A stretch of 64,000 nucleotides of DNA from Bufo bufo. Taxonomy: Eukaryota > Chordata > Amphibia > Anura > Bufonidae. Position 1 is the stretch's first letter. Each line of letters starts with the position of its first letter. The stretch spans positions 589,336,471-589,400,470 of the forward strand of contig NC_053390.1 in assembly GCF_905171765.1 (NCBI RefSeq), written 5' to 3'. This document shows, in pieces, positions 44,377 through 55,065 of this stretch. The notes under the pieces were generated by a model, which had not been told where the DNA came from, did no database searches, and worked only from the letters and a program-made list of their open reading frames with translations. Made by a program: the position numbers and the translations under genes.

Positions 44377-44920
44377 GGGTACTTTCACACTAGCATTTTT
44401 CTTTTCTGGCATAGAGTTCCGTCCTAGGGGCTCAATACCGGAAAAGAACTGATCAGTTTTATCCTAATGCATTCTGAATGGAGAGCAATCAGTATGCATC
44501 AGGATGTCTTCAGTTCAGTCTTTTTGACTTTTCAGGATGGAAATAATACCGCAGGATGCTGCGGTTTTATCTCCGGCCAAAAAAACTGAACACTTGCCTG
44601 AATACCGGATCCGGCATTTTTTTTCCATAGGAATGTATTAGTGCCGGATCCGGCATTCAAATTCCCGCATTGACAGATCCGGTATTTCGGTCTGCGCATG
44701 CGCAGACCTTTAAAAATGTGAAAAAAAATATATACCGGATTCGTTTTGCCAGATGACACTGGAAAAACGGATCCGGTATTGCAATGCATTTTTCTGACCA
44801 GGCATTTTTCAGACTGATCAGGATCCTGATCAGTCAGAAAAAATGACATGCGTTTGCATACAGTTTGTCTGGCAACGGAACTGCCTGCCGGAATCAAACA
44901 ACGCAAGTGTGAAAGTACCC
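44377..44920. mobile_element. Harbinger-like MITE 'GGGTACTTTCACACTAGC'
   Basis: Flanked by TGA and TAA; ends complementary. Internal CCGGATCCGG blocks and the palindrome GGTCTGCGCATGCGCAGACC (44689-44708). A fragment of it recurs at 57570-57700. Confidence 0.85.
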
Positions 44921-45178
44921 TAACACAAAAGTATTCACAGGAGAAAAATCGGGCAGCTTCAATCACATGTATTCTAATGGGTTACAATCTTAGTGGGAAC
45001 AAAATTACATTTATGAAATTCAGAAAAATTCATAATTTACATTCTGGTAGTTAAGATAGCATTACATACGTGTAGATACGTTTCAGCACCTGGCACAGAA
45101 ATCTCTTCCCCATGGACACTCAGTCGTCAATTCACAGTTGGCTTTCTCCAATCCATCAGTCTGAAAACCATGGAATAA

Positions 45179-45503
45179 GGCCTCATGCACACGACCGTTA
45201 CGTTTTTTGCGGTCCGCAAACCGCGGATCCGCAAAAAACAGAAGCCGTCCGTGTGCCTTCTGCAATTTGGTTAACATAATGGGCGGCCCATTGTAGACAT
45301 GGCTATTCTTGTCCGCAAAACGGACAAGAATAGGACATGCTCTATTTTTTTGCGGGGCCTCGGAACGGAGCAACGGATGCGGACAGCACACGGAGTGCTG
45401 TCCGCATCTTTTGCGGCCCCATTGAAGTTAATGGGTCCGCAGACGAGCCGCAAAAAACTGCGGCTCGGTTGTGGACCCGAAAAACGGTCGTGTGCATGAG
45501 GCC
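45179..45503. mobile_element. Harbinger-like MITE 'GGCCTCATGCACACGACCGT'
   Basis: TAA on both sides; near-perfect inverted ends. Internal stems around TTGTCCGCAAAACGGACAAG (45309-45328). Confidence 0.92.
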
Positions 45504-45506
45504 TAA

Positions 45507-45929
45507 TTCAGTGGTTGTGATTTTCAGTCCTTCCTCTGTCATAATGTATACTTAACCACAATTTCTGTATAAATGTCTAATAATTAATGCAGAAAGCATG
45601 AATATAGTTGCTTTGGCCACCAAATTATTCGGTTTCTACTAAAGGCTTTAGATTTAGGCCATGCGCACATACAGCGCTGCCGATGCAAAATCAGAATATG
45701 TCAAATTAAGATTTTGCCACAGATATCATTGAGGCAACAGATATTGTTAAAATCTGCAGCTTTTTACATCCATGGGATCTTTTTTTTTTGCACCATATGT
45801 GTTCAGTATTGTGTTATTACTTTGCTGTATTTTCTTAAAGCTACAAATATACTCAATGGAGCACATATATAAAAATGTAGTATTTAAACATTGTGCATAT
45901 ATTCTGTTTTGTACCCACAAAAATGCCAG
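45507..45929. other. Unassigned sequence
   Basis: Between two Harbinger-like MITEs; no gene or repeat recognised. Confidence 0.3.
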
Positions 45930-45932
45930 TTA

Positions 45933-46756
45933 GGCCTCATGCACATGACCGTTTTTTTTGCGGTCCGCAAAAACGGGTTCAGTTTTTCCGTGATCCGTGA
46001 CCGTTTTTTCGTCTGTGGGTCTTCCTTGATTTTTGGAGGATCCACGGACATGAAAAAAAAAGTCGTTTTGGTGTCCGCCTGGCCGTGTGGAGCCAAACGG
46101 ATCCGTCCTGACTTACAATGCAAGTCAATGTGGAAGGATCCGTTTGACGTTGACACAATATGGTGCCATTGCAAACGGATCCGTCCCCCATTGACTTTCA
46201 ATGTAAAGTCAGGAGTTAATATACCATAGGATCGGAGTTTTCTCCAATCCGATGGTATATTTTAACTTGAAGCGTCCCCATCACCATGGGAACGCCTCTA
46301 TGTTAGAATATACCATCGGATTTGAGTTACATCGTGAAACTCAGATCCGAAAGTATATTCTAACACAGAGGCGTACACAGTTCGTAGTATATTCTAACTA
46401 GAAGCGTCCCCATCACTATGGAGTGAAAACTCATTTCTGAAAAGGCTTTTATGCAGACGGATCTTCGGATCCGTCTGTATGAAAGTAACCTACGGCCACG
46501 GATCACGGCCGCGGATGCCAATCTTGTGTGCATCCGTGTTCTTTCACGGACCCATTGACTTGAATGGGTCCGTGAACCGTTGTCCGTCAAAAAAATAGGA
46601 CAGGTCGTATTTTTTGGACGGACAGGAAAAACGGATCACGGATGCGGCTGCAAAACAGTGCATTTTCCGATTTTTCCACGGACCCATTGAAAGTCAATGG
46701 GTCCGTGAAAAAAAAACGGAAAACGGCATGCACACAACGGTCGTGTGCATGAGGCC
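45933..46756. mobile_element. Long Harbinger-like MITE, composite
   Basis: TTA on both sides; ends GGCCTCATGCACATGACCGT and complement. At 824 bp it is nearly twice the usual size. The middle holds a separate repeat, GTATATTCTAAC / AAGCGTCCCCATCAC, three times (46247-46424). Confidence 0.87.
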
Positions 46757-46759
46757 TTA

Positions 46760-47014
46760 TCGTGTGAAATGCAGAACCATTTCCACATAGACAGAAGGGG
46801 ACATTTTACCAGTAAACAGCCATGTAAGTTTCCCCATTCACCTTCAAACATTTTTATATATATGCTGCTATGCCGAGACATTTTCTCCCTTTACTTACAG
46901 CCCCTTTTTGTAAAGCCCATAGCAGTGATTGGAGAAAGTCGGGTCTGTCCATTCACTGCAAGACTCTGTTCTTCAGATAACAGTGGATACCAGAGGTGGG
47001 ACCTTTTAGACATG
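46760..47014. other. Unassigned sequence
   Basis: Between the MITE and the Ngaro-type element; nothing recognised. Confidence 0.3.
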
Positions 47015-47111
47015 TGTAAGGCCGATTCATTGGCCTGTATTTGTGGGAGGGGCATGGCTGCCTACTTCAACGGCCAGCGTCCCTCCCACTCTCTACGTCG
47101 TTACAGCGTTT
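47015..47111 (+). repeat. Split direct repeat A1
   Basis: Starts TGTAAGGCCGATTCATTGGC and ends GTCGTTACAGCGTTT. It is identical or nearly so to A2 over 97 bp. Confidence 0.93.
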
Positions 47112-47219
47112 GAGGAGCCACACCTGGCTTCCCAGTGAGAGGAGTGCAGCATACCTGGATATCCTGACGTCGACGAGGGTAAGAAGCTGCTTCTCTGCAG
47201 CGCGCAGTGTTAGGGTCCG

Positions 47220-47600
47220 GCCGGCGGGGGCGCCCCCCTAGGTGAGGGGGGGCTCCCCCGCACCGGAGCATAATGCCAGGGAGTTGCGCGGTTCCCCACG
47301 CGGTACGGGTGTCCAGCCGGCGGTGGGTTGGCCCCTGGCTGAAGGGGGCTCCCCCGCACTGGTGCACTCTGACAGGGAGCTGTGCGGCTCCCCACGCGGC
47401 ACACGAGTCAAGCCGGCGGGGGGCGGAGCCCATGGTGAATGAAGGGCTCCCCCTGCCCCGATGCACAATGCCAGGGAGCTGCGCTGCTCCCCATGTGGTA
47501 CGGGTGTCTAGCCGGCGGTGGGTCGGCCCCTGGCTGAAGGGGGGCTCCCCCGCACTGGTGCACTCTGCCAGGGAGCAGCATGAGCTCCCCACGCGGCAAT
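47220..47600. repeat. GC-rich tandem repeat of about 97 bp in the Ngaro 5' region
   Basis: GGGCTCCCCC recurs near 47248, 47346, 47442 and 47541, each followed by GCCAGGGAGCTG-type sequence and an AGCCGGCGG block. Alternate units are most alike, giving a two-unit period near 193 bp. It lies where a gag-like frame or leader would be. Confidence 0.88.
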
Positions 47601-47822
47601 TGGGTATAGGTGCAGGGGACAGTGTGTCCCCGCTCCTTGTTTTCAATAAAGTCTGGCACGGGCCGCCGTGCCGTTAGTTAGGCAGGGTTCAGGGGTGGGA
47701 GAACTAGCCTTGGTCAGGGTGAGCAGGTTATAGGCGGTGGCTGCCTTCCTTCTGCCGGCCGTACATAAGGTTTGCCAGGGGGTTATTTAGATACAGGGTG
47801 TTAATGAGTCCATGCAGGTGAT
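47595..47822 (+). repeat. Internal direct repeat, first copy
   Basis: Shares AATAAAGTCTGGCACGGGCC and GTTAATGAGTCCATGCAGG with 49456-49676. AATAAA here may be a polyadenylation signal copied into the element. Confidence 0.85.
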
Positions 47823-47855
47823 TTATTTTAGTTTGCAAAGGGTTAATTTCTTTAA

Positions 47856-47896
47856 AGGATAACTGTCACACTTAGACCCTAATGTCAATTTTCATA
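47856..47896. mobile_element. TTAA-type MITE left end
   Basis: TTAAAGGATAACTGTCACAC resembles other T2 left ends. The Tc1 derivative interrupts it after 47896, and similar AT-rich sequence goes on past 48840. No matching right end is identified. Confidence 0.5.
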
Positions 47897-47898
47897 TA

Positions 47899-48837
47899 CA
47901 GTACAGACCAAAAGTTTGGACACACCTTCTCATTCAAAGAGTTTTCTTTATTTTCATGACTATGAAAATTGTAGATTCATACTGATGGCATCAAAACTAT
48001 GAATTGACACATGTGGAATTATATACATAACAAACAAGTGTGAAACAACTGAAAATATGTCATATTCTAGGTTCTTCAAAGTAGCCACCTTTTGCTTTGA
48101 TTACTGCTTTGCACACTCTTGGCATTCTCTTGATGAGCTTCAAGAGGTAGTCCCCTGAAATGGTTTTCACTTCACAGGTGTGCCCTGTCAGGTGTAATAA
48201 GTGGGATTTCTTGCCTTATAAATGGGGTTGGGACCATCAGTTGCGTTGAGGAGAAGTCAGGTGGATACACAGCTGATAGTCCTACTGAATAGACTGTTAG
48301 AATTTGTATTATGGCAAGAAAAAAGCAGCTAAGTAAAGAAAAACGACTGGCCATCATTACTTTAAGAAATGAAGGTCAGTCAGTCAGCCGAAAAATTGGG
48401 AAAACGTTGAAAGTAAGGGCTATTTGACCATGAAGGAGAGTGATGGGGTGCTGCGCCAGATGACCTGGCTTCCACAGTCACCGGACCTGAACCCAATCGA
48501 GATGGTTTGGGGTGAGCTGGACCGCAGAGTGAAGGCAAAAGGGCCAACAAGTGCTAAGCATCTCTGGGAACTCCTTCAAGACTGTTGGAAGACCATTTCA
48601 GGGGACTACCTCTTGAAGCTCATCAAGAGAATGCCAAGAGTGTGCAAAGCAGTAATCAAAGCAAAAGGTGGCTACTTTGAAGAACCTAGAATATGACATA
48701 TTTTCAGTTGTTTCACACTTGTTTGTTATGTATATAATTCCACATGTGTTAATTCATAGTTTTGATGCCTTCATAGTCATGAAAATAAAGAAAACTCTTT
48801 GAATGAGAAGGTGTGTCCAAACTTTTGGTCTGTACTG
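47899..48837 (+). mobile_element. Tc1 deletion derivative, copy B
   Basis: Same ends, length and internal deletion as 42172-43113, TA on both sides. The plus strand keeps MARKKQLSKEKR at 48312 and, past a stop, DLNPIEMVWGELDRRVK (48487-48537). Confidence 0.93.
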
Positions 48838-48839
48838 TA

Positions 48840-49440
48840 TGTAGTTACTATTAACATGATATTCCAGAATCAGTTACTATTAGACTGACTTACCCCATAT
48901 TTAATAAGATTCAGCCCTTAGCAACCAGTCTGCATAAAACTGCAATTTCACTATTCAGTTAAGATGGTCGCCACTGCCCTCACCCTGAGGCTAATCCTGC
49001 CTGCCCTCACTAGCCAGTAACAATAGCCCCCCAAAAGTGCCAGTAACCAGAGCCCTCCCCCCTAAAGGGTTAATCTCCTGCAGCACAAAGGGGTCCTCTT
49101 ACCACATGTTGCTTTCATTTATACACTGAGCAGACGGCAGATCTACCTTCCCTGGTCTGCGCTGATTCAACTCTACTTCTCCAGCTCTGCTGAGTGAGGG
49201 AGCGTCTGCAAGCGCAGGGACAGGGAGAAGTGCACACAGCCCAGGCACTGTTATCAGCTGGTGCGGAGGACCTGGCTTTAATCATTTACTTACAGTCCCT
49301 GGCTGTCAGTAATCTGACCTTGCACGCAGCCTGCTTCTGAGTCCTCCGGACCATGCCTGGCAACCCTATTTTAAGCACAGGTAAAAGTAGGCAGTACAGG
49401 GGAAAAAAAAAAATATATATATAAAAAATAAGTAATGCTG
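48840..49440. other. Non-Ngaro sequence inside the element
   Basis: Not part of the duplicated Ngaro segments; contains GCAACCAGTCTGCATAAAAC and GCGCAGGGACAGGGAGAAG. Probably the interior of the TTAA-type insert begun at 47856. Confidence 0.4.
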
Positions 49441-49455
49441 CCCGCACTGGTGGCA

Positions 49456-49676
49456 CGTGGCAATTGCGGCAAACAGCATGTCCCCGCTCCTCGTCTTCAA
49501 TAAAGTCTGGCACGGGCCGCCGTTCCGTTAGTTAGGCAGGGACCGGGGGTGGGAGAACTAGGCTCGGTCAGAGGGAACAGCTCATAGGCGGTGGCTGGCT
49601 TCTTTCTGCCGCCCGTACATAAGGTTTCCCAGGGGGTTATTTAGGTACAGGGTGTTAATGAGTCCATGCAGGTGAG
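49456..49676 (+). repeat. Internal direct repeat, second copy
   Basis: Second copy of 47595-47822. Both copies are later followed by TTTGCAAAGGGTTAATTT (47837 and 49978), so the duplication extends further on one side. Confidence 0.85.
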
Positions 49677-50329
49677 TACCAGGGATCTTAGGCGGGTGTG
49701 TTGGGTCTGGTTTGGTAGGGACGGGATATAATAATAAATAAATAAATAAAAAAGGGGCGAGAATTCATAGTTGGTGAAGCAAGGTCTCCGGGGAAGAGCG
49801 GGTTACAGAGTACCGCACAGTCTACAGGCCTGGTCCGCCGTGAGCAATCCTAGCGGAGGCTGCAGGTCAGGGGCCTAGGTTCGCTTGTGTCAGTGTTAAG
49901 CCAGTACGGGGGCTTAGTAGGTGCGGCTTGCCGCGGTATTTTACCCTCCCTAGGTTACCAGGTTAAGAAATTTTTAATTTGCAAAGGGTTAATTTGTAAA
50001 TTTCATAAAAAAAATAAAAAAATGCTGCTCTTGTTCCATCATTCACGTTTTACACATTTGCATGGTTTCCTCACGACGTGTGCACAATCCAGTGTTGATG
50101 CCTTAATTGTTTTGCTTCTAGGTCCAAACCTTGTCTCAAGTTACATCCTGAATTTTGGCTTATCGGCAAGGTAGTAGGGGTACACTTCTGGGAGGGGGGA
50201 GGAGAGAAGTCACAAGCTTGGTTGGTGTCTCATGCACTGTCTCACGTCCAGGTCGTGCTGTATTACTACCGTTCTGCGGTTGTCAGTCCTTAGGTATTCT
50301 GAGCGGGTAAGTGCATGGTCTCAACCTCT

Positions 50330-51018
50330 GTGTGTTACTTTCTGGGTGTCAGTTCTTGAGACCGAGTTGGATAAGGGTTTTGATTGGTCCTTTTGAAGTG
50401 TTCCCCTTTCAGCGGTGGAGAGTTAGTCCTGGTGGGGTGGTCACGGGTAAGTTTAGCAAGAAGGAGAGACTTATCATCGACCTGTCAGCCTCACATGGTT
50501 CCCACGTCCCTAGTCTTAACTCCCTCATTCCTTCAGAGGAAGTGGGCATGAGGTATTCTTCTATTGATAAGTGGAAGGTCCAATACTACTTTTCCACCAA
50601 ACTCACTTTCGTTTCTAAAAGCAGCCCGTGGCTCTTTGATCAGTTGGCTCAGGGCCTCCATTGGGTTTTAGAATATAAGGTACGATGTGAATTTGTTATT
50701 CATTATTTAGATGACTTTGTGCTGATCGAGAGGCCAGGGTCAGCCCCCTTAGGGCTGGGGAGATTGTTGAGCTGTTTTTCCCAGTTAGGTGTCCCGGTCT
50801 CCCCCAAGAAAGTTGAGGGCCTATCCAGTCATCACCTTCCTGGGCATTGAGCTAGATTCGCAGTATATGTTAGTCAGGTTGCCGTCGGACAAACTAGTTA
50901 GGATCAGGGAAGTCATTCACAGGTTTTCTGTCACAACTGTGGTCACTAAGGCTGATTTACAGTTGTTACTGGGTATGTTGAAATCCGCCATATGTATCAT
51001 GCCGCTAGGTAGGTAGTT
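50330..51018 (+). pseudogene. Ngaro reverse transcriptase remnant
   Basis: Copies element RNA into DNA. LDKGFDWSFEVFPFQRWRVS, then GKFSKKERLIIDLSASHGSH (motif 2 region), SLNSLIP, and after a degraded stretch YLDDFVL with the catalytic DD (50704-50724). The sequence between motif A and YLDD (KWKVQYYFST ... WLFDQLAQG) is short and scrambled, so motif A is lost or shifted. A frameshift near 50830 leads to GIELDSQYMLVRLP, the connection region. Confidence 0.85.
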
Positions 51019-51028
51019 CATCTCCTGC

Positions 51029-51620
51029 TTGCTGGCGCTCCTGGCCACAGCTCCGAAACAGGACAGCCCAGTGCGTCTGGATAGTCAGGCCTTAGCTGAC
51101 CTACACATGTGGTTCCACTTTCTTTGCCAGTGGAACGGGATGTCCTTGTTTATCCCCGGGTTGTCTAGCCAATCTCCTGTAGTCTTTTCGGACGCGGCTG
51201 CTAGCTCAGGTTTCGCTGCTATTTTTGGCACCCACTGGGTCGCAGGCGAGTGGCCTGCTGAGGTGAGACAGATCCCAGGTTTCCTGCAAACCTCAGCACT
51301 TTTCGAGCTGTACCCCATTGTGGTGGCCGCCTGTGTTTGGGGGCAGCCGCTGGGTAAATCGCACCGTTTGTTTGTAACCGACAACGCTGCGGTGGTAGAT
51401 ATCTTAATTAATGGGTTGTCTAAGTCGTCTTATGTCACATGTCTCTTGAGACGTCTAGTTCAACTCTCCTTGCAACATCATTTTTGTGTTAGTATTACGC
51501 ATGTGCCAGGTTCTCAAAAATGTGGCAGCTGACGCTTCATCAAGGGCTAATTTCCCCCTTTTTCCGCAGGTCATGCCAGAGGCAGATGTTGTGGGCGCTA
51601 CTGTCCCCCTACATGAGTCA
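51029..51620 (+). pseudogene. Ngaro RNase H remnant
   Basis: Degrades RNA in hybrids. One frame (51029-51532) shows VVFSDAAASSGFAAIF with the first aspartate, LFELYPIVVAACVWG with the glutamate, VTDNAAVVDIL with the next aspartate, and ITHVPGSQ at the end. The order is that of DIRS-type RNase H. A frameshift near 51520 precedes ADASSRANF. Confidence 0.9.
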
Positions 51621-51639
51621 CTAATACTGGTTTAACTGG

Positions 51640-52574
51640 TCACCTAGAGACGGCCCACTCCTTACTAGCCAAGTCCCTTTCGCTGTATACGGCTAGGGCG
51701 TATCGCACTGGGTGGAGGGCATTTTGCAGGTTTCAGGGAATATGCCCTTAAAGGGAGTCCAGTTTTGGGGAATACATCCTTACCTTCATTGGCTACTGCC
51801 ACTCGGAGCTTAAGCTGTCCCAAAACACGGTGAAGTCAGACTTGTCGGGGGTTCAGCATTTCTTCTCTGTCAGTCATCCTGAACGGGCATCAGTGTTTTC
51901 TGTGCATGCTGTCTAAAGCTACGTTGAGGGGCTTGAGCAGATGTGGACCAGGAGGCCAAGTACACAGACAAGCTGTTACTGGACTGCTTTTCGTAACCTA
52001 TCTGACATCCTGGATAGGAACCCTTCCGGGGTTTTGCCCAGCCTGGTGCTTAAATCCGCTGTTTATTTAGCCTTCTATGGTTTCTCGAGGCCTGGGGAGT
52101 TTACTTGTTCCCCTAATAGTAGCAAGTTTCTCACAGTCAGCCAGTTGGTCCAGGGTCCCGAGGGTTACGTGCTGCTGCTGAGGACGTCCAAAACCTCACA
52201 GATGAATCCCCCAGTCCCAGTGTCCTATTTCCCTACGTCTCATCAATAGTGCCCTGTCAGAGTTCTTCGTCAAGTTGCAGACAGCCTTAGCTGGGTTCAG
52301 GCCAGATAGTCCACTATTGCCTTTCGGGGTGGTACCACTCGCTACTCACCAGTTCGTGTCTCACATACGCTCCTTAGTTGCCAGTTTGGGCGGCGACCCA
52401 GCTACTATCTCAGGACATCCATTCCGTATAGGTGCAGCATCCAAGGCCTCCAAAAATCGGGTACCGGCGCATGCCATCCAGAAGTTGGGTCGTTGGCGCT
52501 CCTCCTGTTTTAGCCGCTATATACCTTACCCCAAAACTGAGATGTCAATGGCTTTCCGAAGTCTGGTTTTGTGA
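51640..52574 (+). pseudogene. Tyrosine recombinase remnant
   Basis: Would insert the DNA circle, replacing an integrase. Pieces: SLYTARAYRTGWRAF (about 51682), then from 51941 SYWTAFRN-type core helices and LAFYGFSRPGEFT, which holds the first catalytic arginine (R in SRPGE). From 52275 LLPFGVVPLATHQFVSHIR leads to GHPFRIGAAS, the H-x-x-R box (52416-52427), and GRWRSSCFSRYI with the tyrosine (about 52519). Frameshifts near 51760, 51940 and 52250 break it. All four catalytic types of residue are recognisable. Confidence 0.9.
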
Positions 52575-52615
52575 TTTATTCTGTAATAATTACTCCTGCT
52601 ACTCAGTATGTCTTT

Positions 52616-52729
52616 TGCCCTCTTTCAGGTGTCCCTACTACGGCGCGGTTGCGGCATAACTCTAACCGCTTAGGGGCAGGGTAGTCTCAGGTGGGACGGG
52701 GTGCATTCTCTTGGTTGCCACGACCACAA
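52616..52729 (+). repeat. Split direct repeat B1
   Basis: TTCAGGTGTCCCTACTACG to CACGACCACAA; matches B2 with few differences. It directly precedes A2. Confidence 0.9.
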
Positions 52730-52730
52730 G

Positions 52731-52827
52731 TGTAAGGCCGATTCATTGGCCTGTATTTGTGGGAGGGGCATGGCTGCCTACTTCAACGGCCAGCGTCCCT
52801 CCCACTCTCTACGTCGTTACAGCGTTT
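52731..52827 (+). repeat. Split direct repeat A2
   Basis: Same 97 bp as A1. Confidence 0.93.
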
Positions 52828-52869
52828 CCCCACCCACCCACCCTTACTATCCACTACTCTTAAAGGGGA

Positions 52870-52982
52870 TGCCCTTTTCAGGTGTCCCTACTACGACGCG
52901 GTTGCGGCATAACTCTAACCGCTTAGGGGCAAGGTAGTCTCAGGTTGGACGGGGTGCATTCTCTTGGTTGCCACAACCACAA
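52870..52982 (+). repeat. Split direct repeat B2
   Basis: Matches B1; ends CACAACCACAA, the right end of the element. Confidence 0.9.
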
Positions 52983-53459
52983 TTATAGCATAACAAGACA
53001 TACCTTAAATGTCAAGATGGGACTCCCCTTTAATCTAATAATTGCAATATCCATGCAGAGCAAATGTTTAATTAAGTTCCTGTTTAGGTTTTGCTCATGT
53101 CACACTCTTTATTTTCATATATACCCTGGGGAATACTTCCTATGCAGCCATAGGCACTCATTGTCCCAATGTATGCCAGAAAGAGTATGCTTTACTGAAA
53201 ACTAAATGTCATCAATGCAAGAGGAGAATCAAACTCAGCTATCCACATGGGCTACTGCTAAAGCCCAGTCTACCCTTGCTGCACATAGGGGGCAACAGTG
53301 TGACAAAAAAGGTAACTTCTACTTATTTAGGATGCTGTTAGTGCTGCTTTGTGACTCTGCAGCCTGCTTTCAAGTGTCTCATGCCAACACCGGGATACCT
53401 CAGCATACTTTTATGCATTGACCTCAGTAATTAAAAAACATGATGGATTAAAGCACAGC
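52983..53459. other. Unassigned sequence
   Basis: No gene or repeat recognised. Confidence 0.3.
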
Positions 53460-53462
53460 TAA

Positions 53463-53719
53463 GGGCACGCTCACATCGGCACTATTATTTCCGTTATTTT
53501 GCTCCGTCGTAGGAGCAGAACAATGAAAATAACGGAAGTGCCGGATTTAGCACACAACTGACATGAACGAAGCAGAACATATCCTATTGACTATAATGAG
53601 GTCCTTAGTTTCCGTTGAGGATAAACCTTTTTTTAGTGGGACTGTTCTCTTGGCTATTTTTGATGAACTCTGTGACTGAGGCCCCAAACAGAGCCTTCAA
53701 CACAGATGTGAACATGCCC
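53463..53719. mobile_element. Harbinger-like MITE 'GGGCACGCTCACATCGG'
   Basis: TAA left and TTA right; right end CAGATGTGAACATGCCC. Small and diverged. Confidence 0.75.
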
Positions 53720-53829
53720 TTAGCTATGACAGAAGCGGTTAACAACATGCTAATTGGCTGTTTCCAGCAACCAGCAGCTGGATTGTGAATGCAGCTGTGG
53801 TATAAGTAAGATCACTTTCACACAGCGGT

Positions 53830-54240
53830 ATTTTTTATTTTCCTAGTTACGTATAGTTACATATTACAGTTGAAAAAAGACACGTCCATTAAGTTCAACC
53901 AAGGGATGGGTGGGGATGTGAATTAAGGGAGTCGGAAAACAGAATTCTACCCATCTCCATAAGCATTAATGTTATTTAGTCTTGGAAGTCAACTAAGTAT
54001 AGTTTTAAACCATCAGTTCCTGCTGTGACCATGTTCTGAGGTAGACTATTCCACAGATTCAAAGCTCTTATGGTGAAGAAGCCTTTACGCCTCTGGAGAC
54101 TGAACTTTTTCTTCTGCAAATGTAGGCATCACCCCCTTGTCTTTTATAGGCATTTGACATGGAACAGCTTTTCACCATATTTGGTGTACAGGCCATTTAT
54201 ATATTTTTACAAGTTAATCATGTCCCTCACCCTTAGACTC
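53830..54240 (-). pseudogene. LINE-type 3' end (CR1/L2-like), C-terminal coding remnant
   Basis: On the minus strand from 54087 the frame reads RKGFFTIRALNLWNSLPQNM, then VTAGTDGLKLYLV. The pattern R-x-L-N-x-W-N-S-L-P is the typical end of the ORF2 protein of CR1/L2-class LINEs. No RT motif is present, so this is a 5'-truncated copy. The family is inferred from one short motif. Confidence 0.6.
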
Positions 54241-54355
54241 TTCTTAATAAAGCCCCTACACTGATGAAGGATCTGCCAAAGTTATGAAGAGGCGCAGGCC
54301 TCTCCATAACTTCGGCACATCCAGCGCCAGTTCTAAATATAAGACACCTTCCTTT
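54240..54355 (+). repeat. Repeat shared with 15640-15713 / 16466-16526
   Basis: Contains the hairpin AAGTTATGAAGAGGCGCAGG with CCTCTCCATAACTT. This copy lacks the hAT MITE found in the other. Confidence 0.6.
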
Positions 54356-54391
54356 CTGTCTTACATTTACTCACTTCTTAAAAACAAGTTA

Positions 54392-54981
54392 CCGTATTTT
54401 TTCGCCCTTTAAGACGCATCGGCCCGTAAGACGCATCTAGGTTTTAGAGGAGGACAATAAAACAAAAATATTTTTCATTAGACCTCAGATCAGATCTCAG
54501 CTAACAGCCCCAATCAGACCCTCAATGTTAATAAGACCCCAACAAGACCTCAGATCAGACTCACAATCAGACCTCAGCTCAGACCTCAATGTGAATGACC
54601 CCCAATCAGACCTCATATCAGCCCCCACGGCCTCATATCAGCCCTCTGTAGCCCCTATTGCCTCATATGAGCCCTCTGTAGCCCCCATAGCCTCTCATTT
54701 TGGCCCCCAACAACCCCAATTGCCTCATATGAGCCCTCTGTAGCCCCCTATTGCCTCTCATATTGCCCCCATTGCCTCATATGAGCCCTCTGTAGCTCCC
54801 ATGGCCTCATATGAGCCCTCTGTAGCCCTCCATTGTCTCTCATATTGCCCCCATGGCCTCATATGAGCCCTCTGTAGCCCCCCATTGCCTCTTATATTGC
54901 CCCCATAATGGAAGCGCCCATTAGTATTCGCCCCATAAGACGCAGGGGGGGAAAATGCGTCTTATGGGGCGAAAAATATGG
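54392..54981. mobile_element. pogo-like MITE with internal repeats
   Basis: Ends CCGTATTTTTTCGCCCTTTA and complement (GGGGCGAAAAATATGG), TA on both sides. AAGACGCATC recurs just inside both ends. The middle is made of CCTCATATGAGCCCTCTGTA units of irregular period, with AATCAGACC runs on the left. It is non-coding. Confidence 0.88.
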
Positions 54982-55065
54982 TAGGTTAGTCTGATGACTT
55001 CCTGTTCTTGATAAACCCGTGCCAACTATCACTTATGATATTCTTTACGGTCACATACTCATGTA

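Larger units (their letters stand above)
47015..52982 (+). mobile_element. Ngaro-type tyrosine-recombinase retroelement with split direct repeats
   Basis: Terminal layout is A1 (47015-47111), coding region, B1 (about 52616-52729), A2 (52731-52827), B2 (about 52870-52982). A1 equals A2 and B1 nearly equals B2 in sequence, all in direct orientation. This is the split-direct-repeat pattern of Ngaro and PAT, not the inverted repeats of DIRS1. RT, RNase H and recombinase follow in order, all degraded. Nested inside are a Tc1 derivative and a TTAA-type fragment. Confidence 0.92.

Noticed and set aside
47101..47659. 181-codon and overlapping frames in the Ngaro 5' region
   Set aside because: They read through the 97-bp GC-rich tandem repeat in several frames on both strands; no gag motif.
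47015..52982. DIRS1-type element with inverted terminal repeats
   Set aside because: The terminal repeats are direct (A1/A2, B1/B2), which fits Ngaro or PAT layout instead.
53830..54240. Host gene exon with the NLWNSLPQ motif
   Set aside because: The motif is the usual C-terminal end of CR1/L2-type LINE proteins, and there are no splice signals or further exons.
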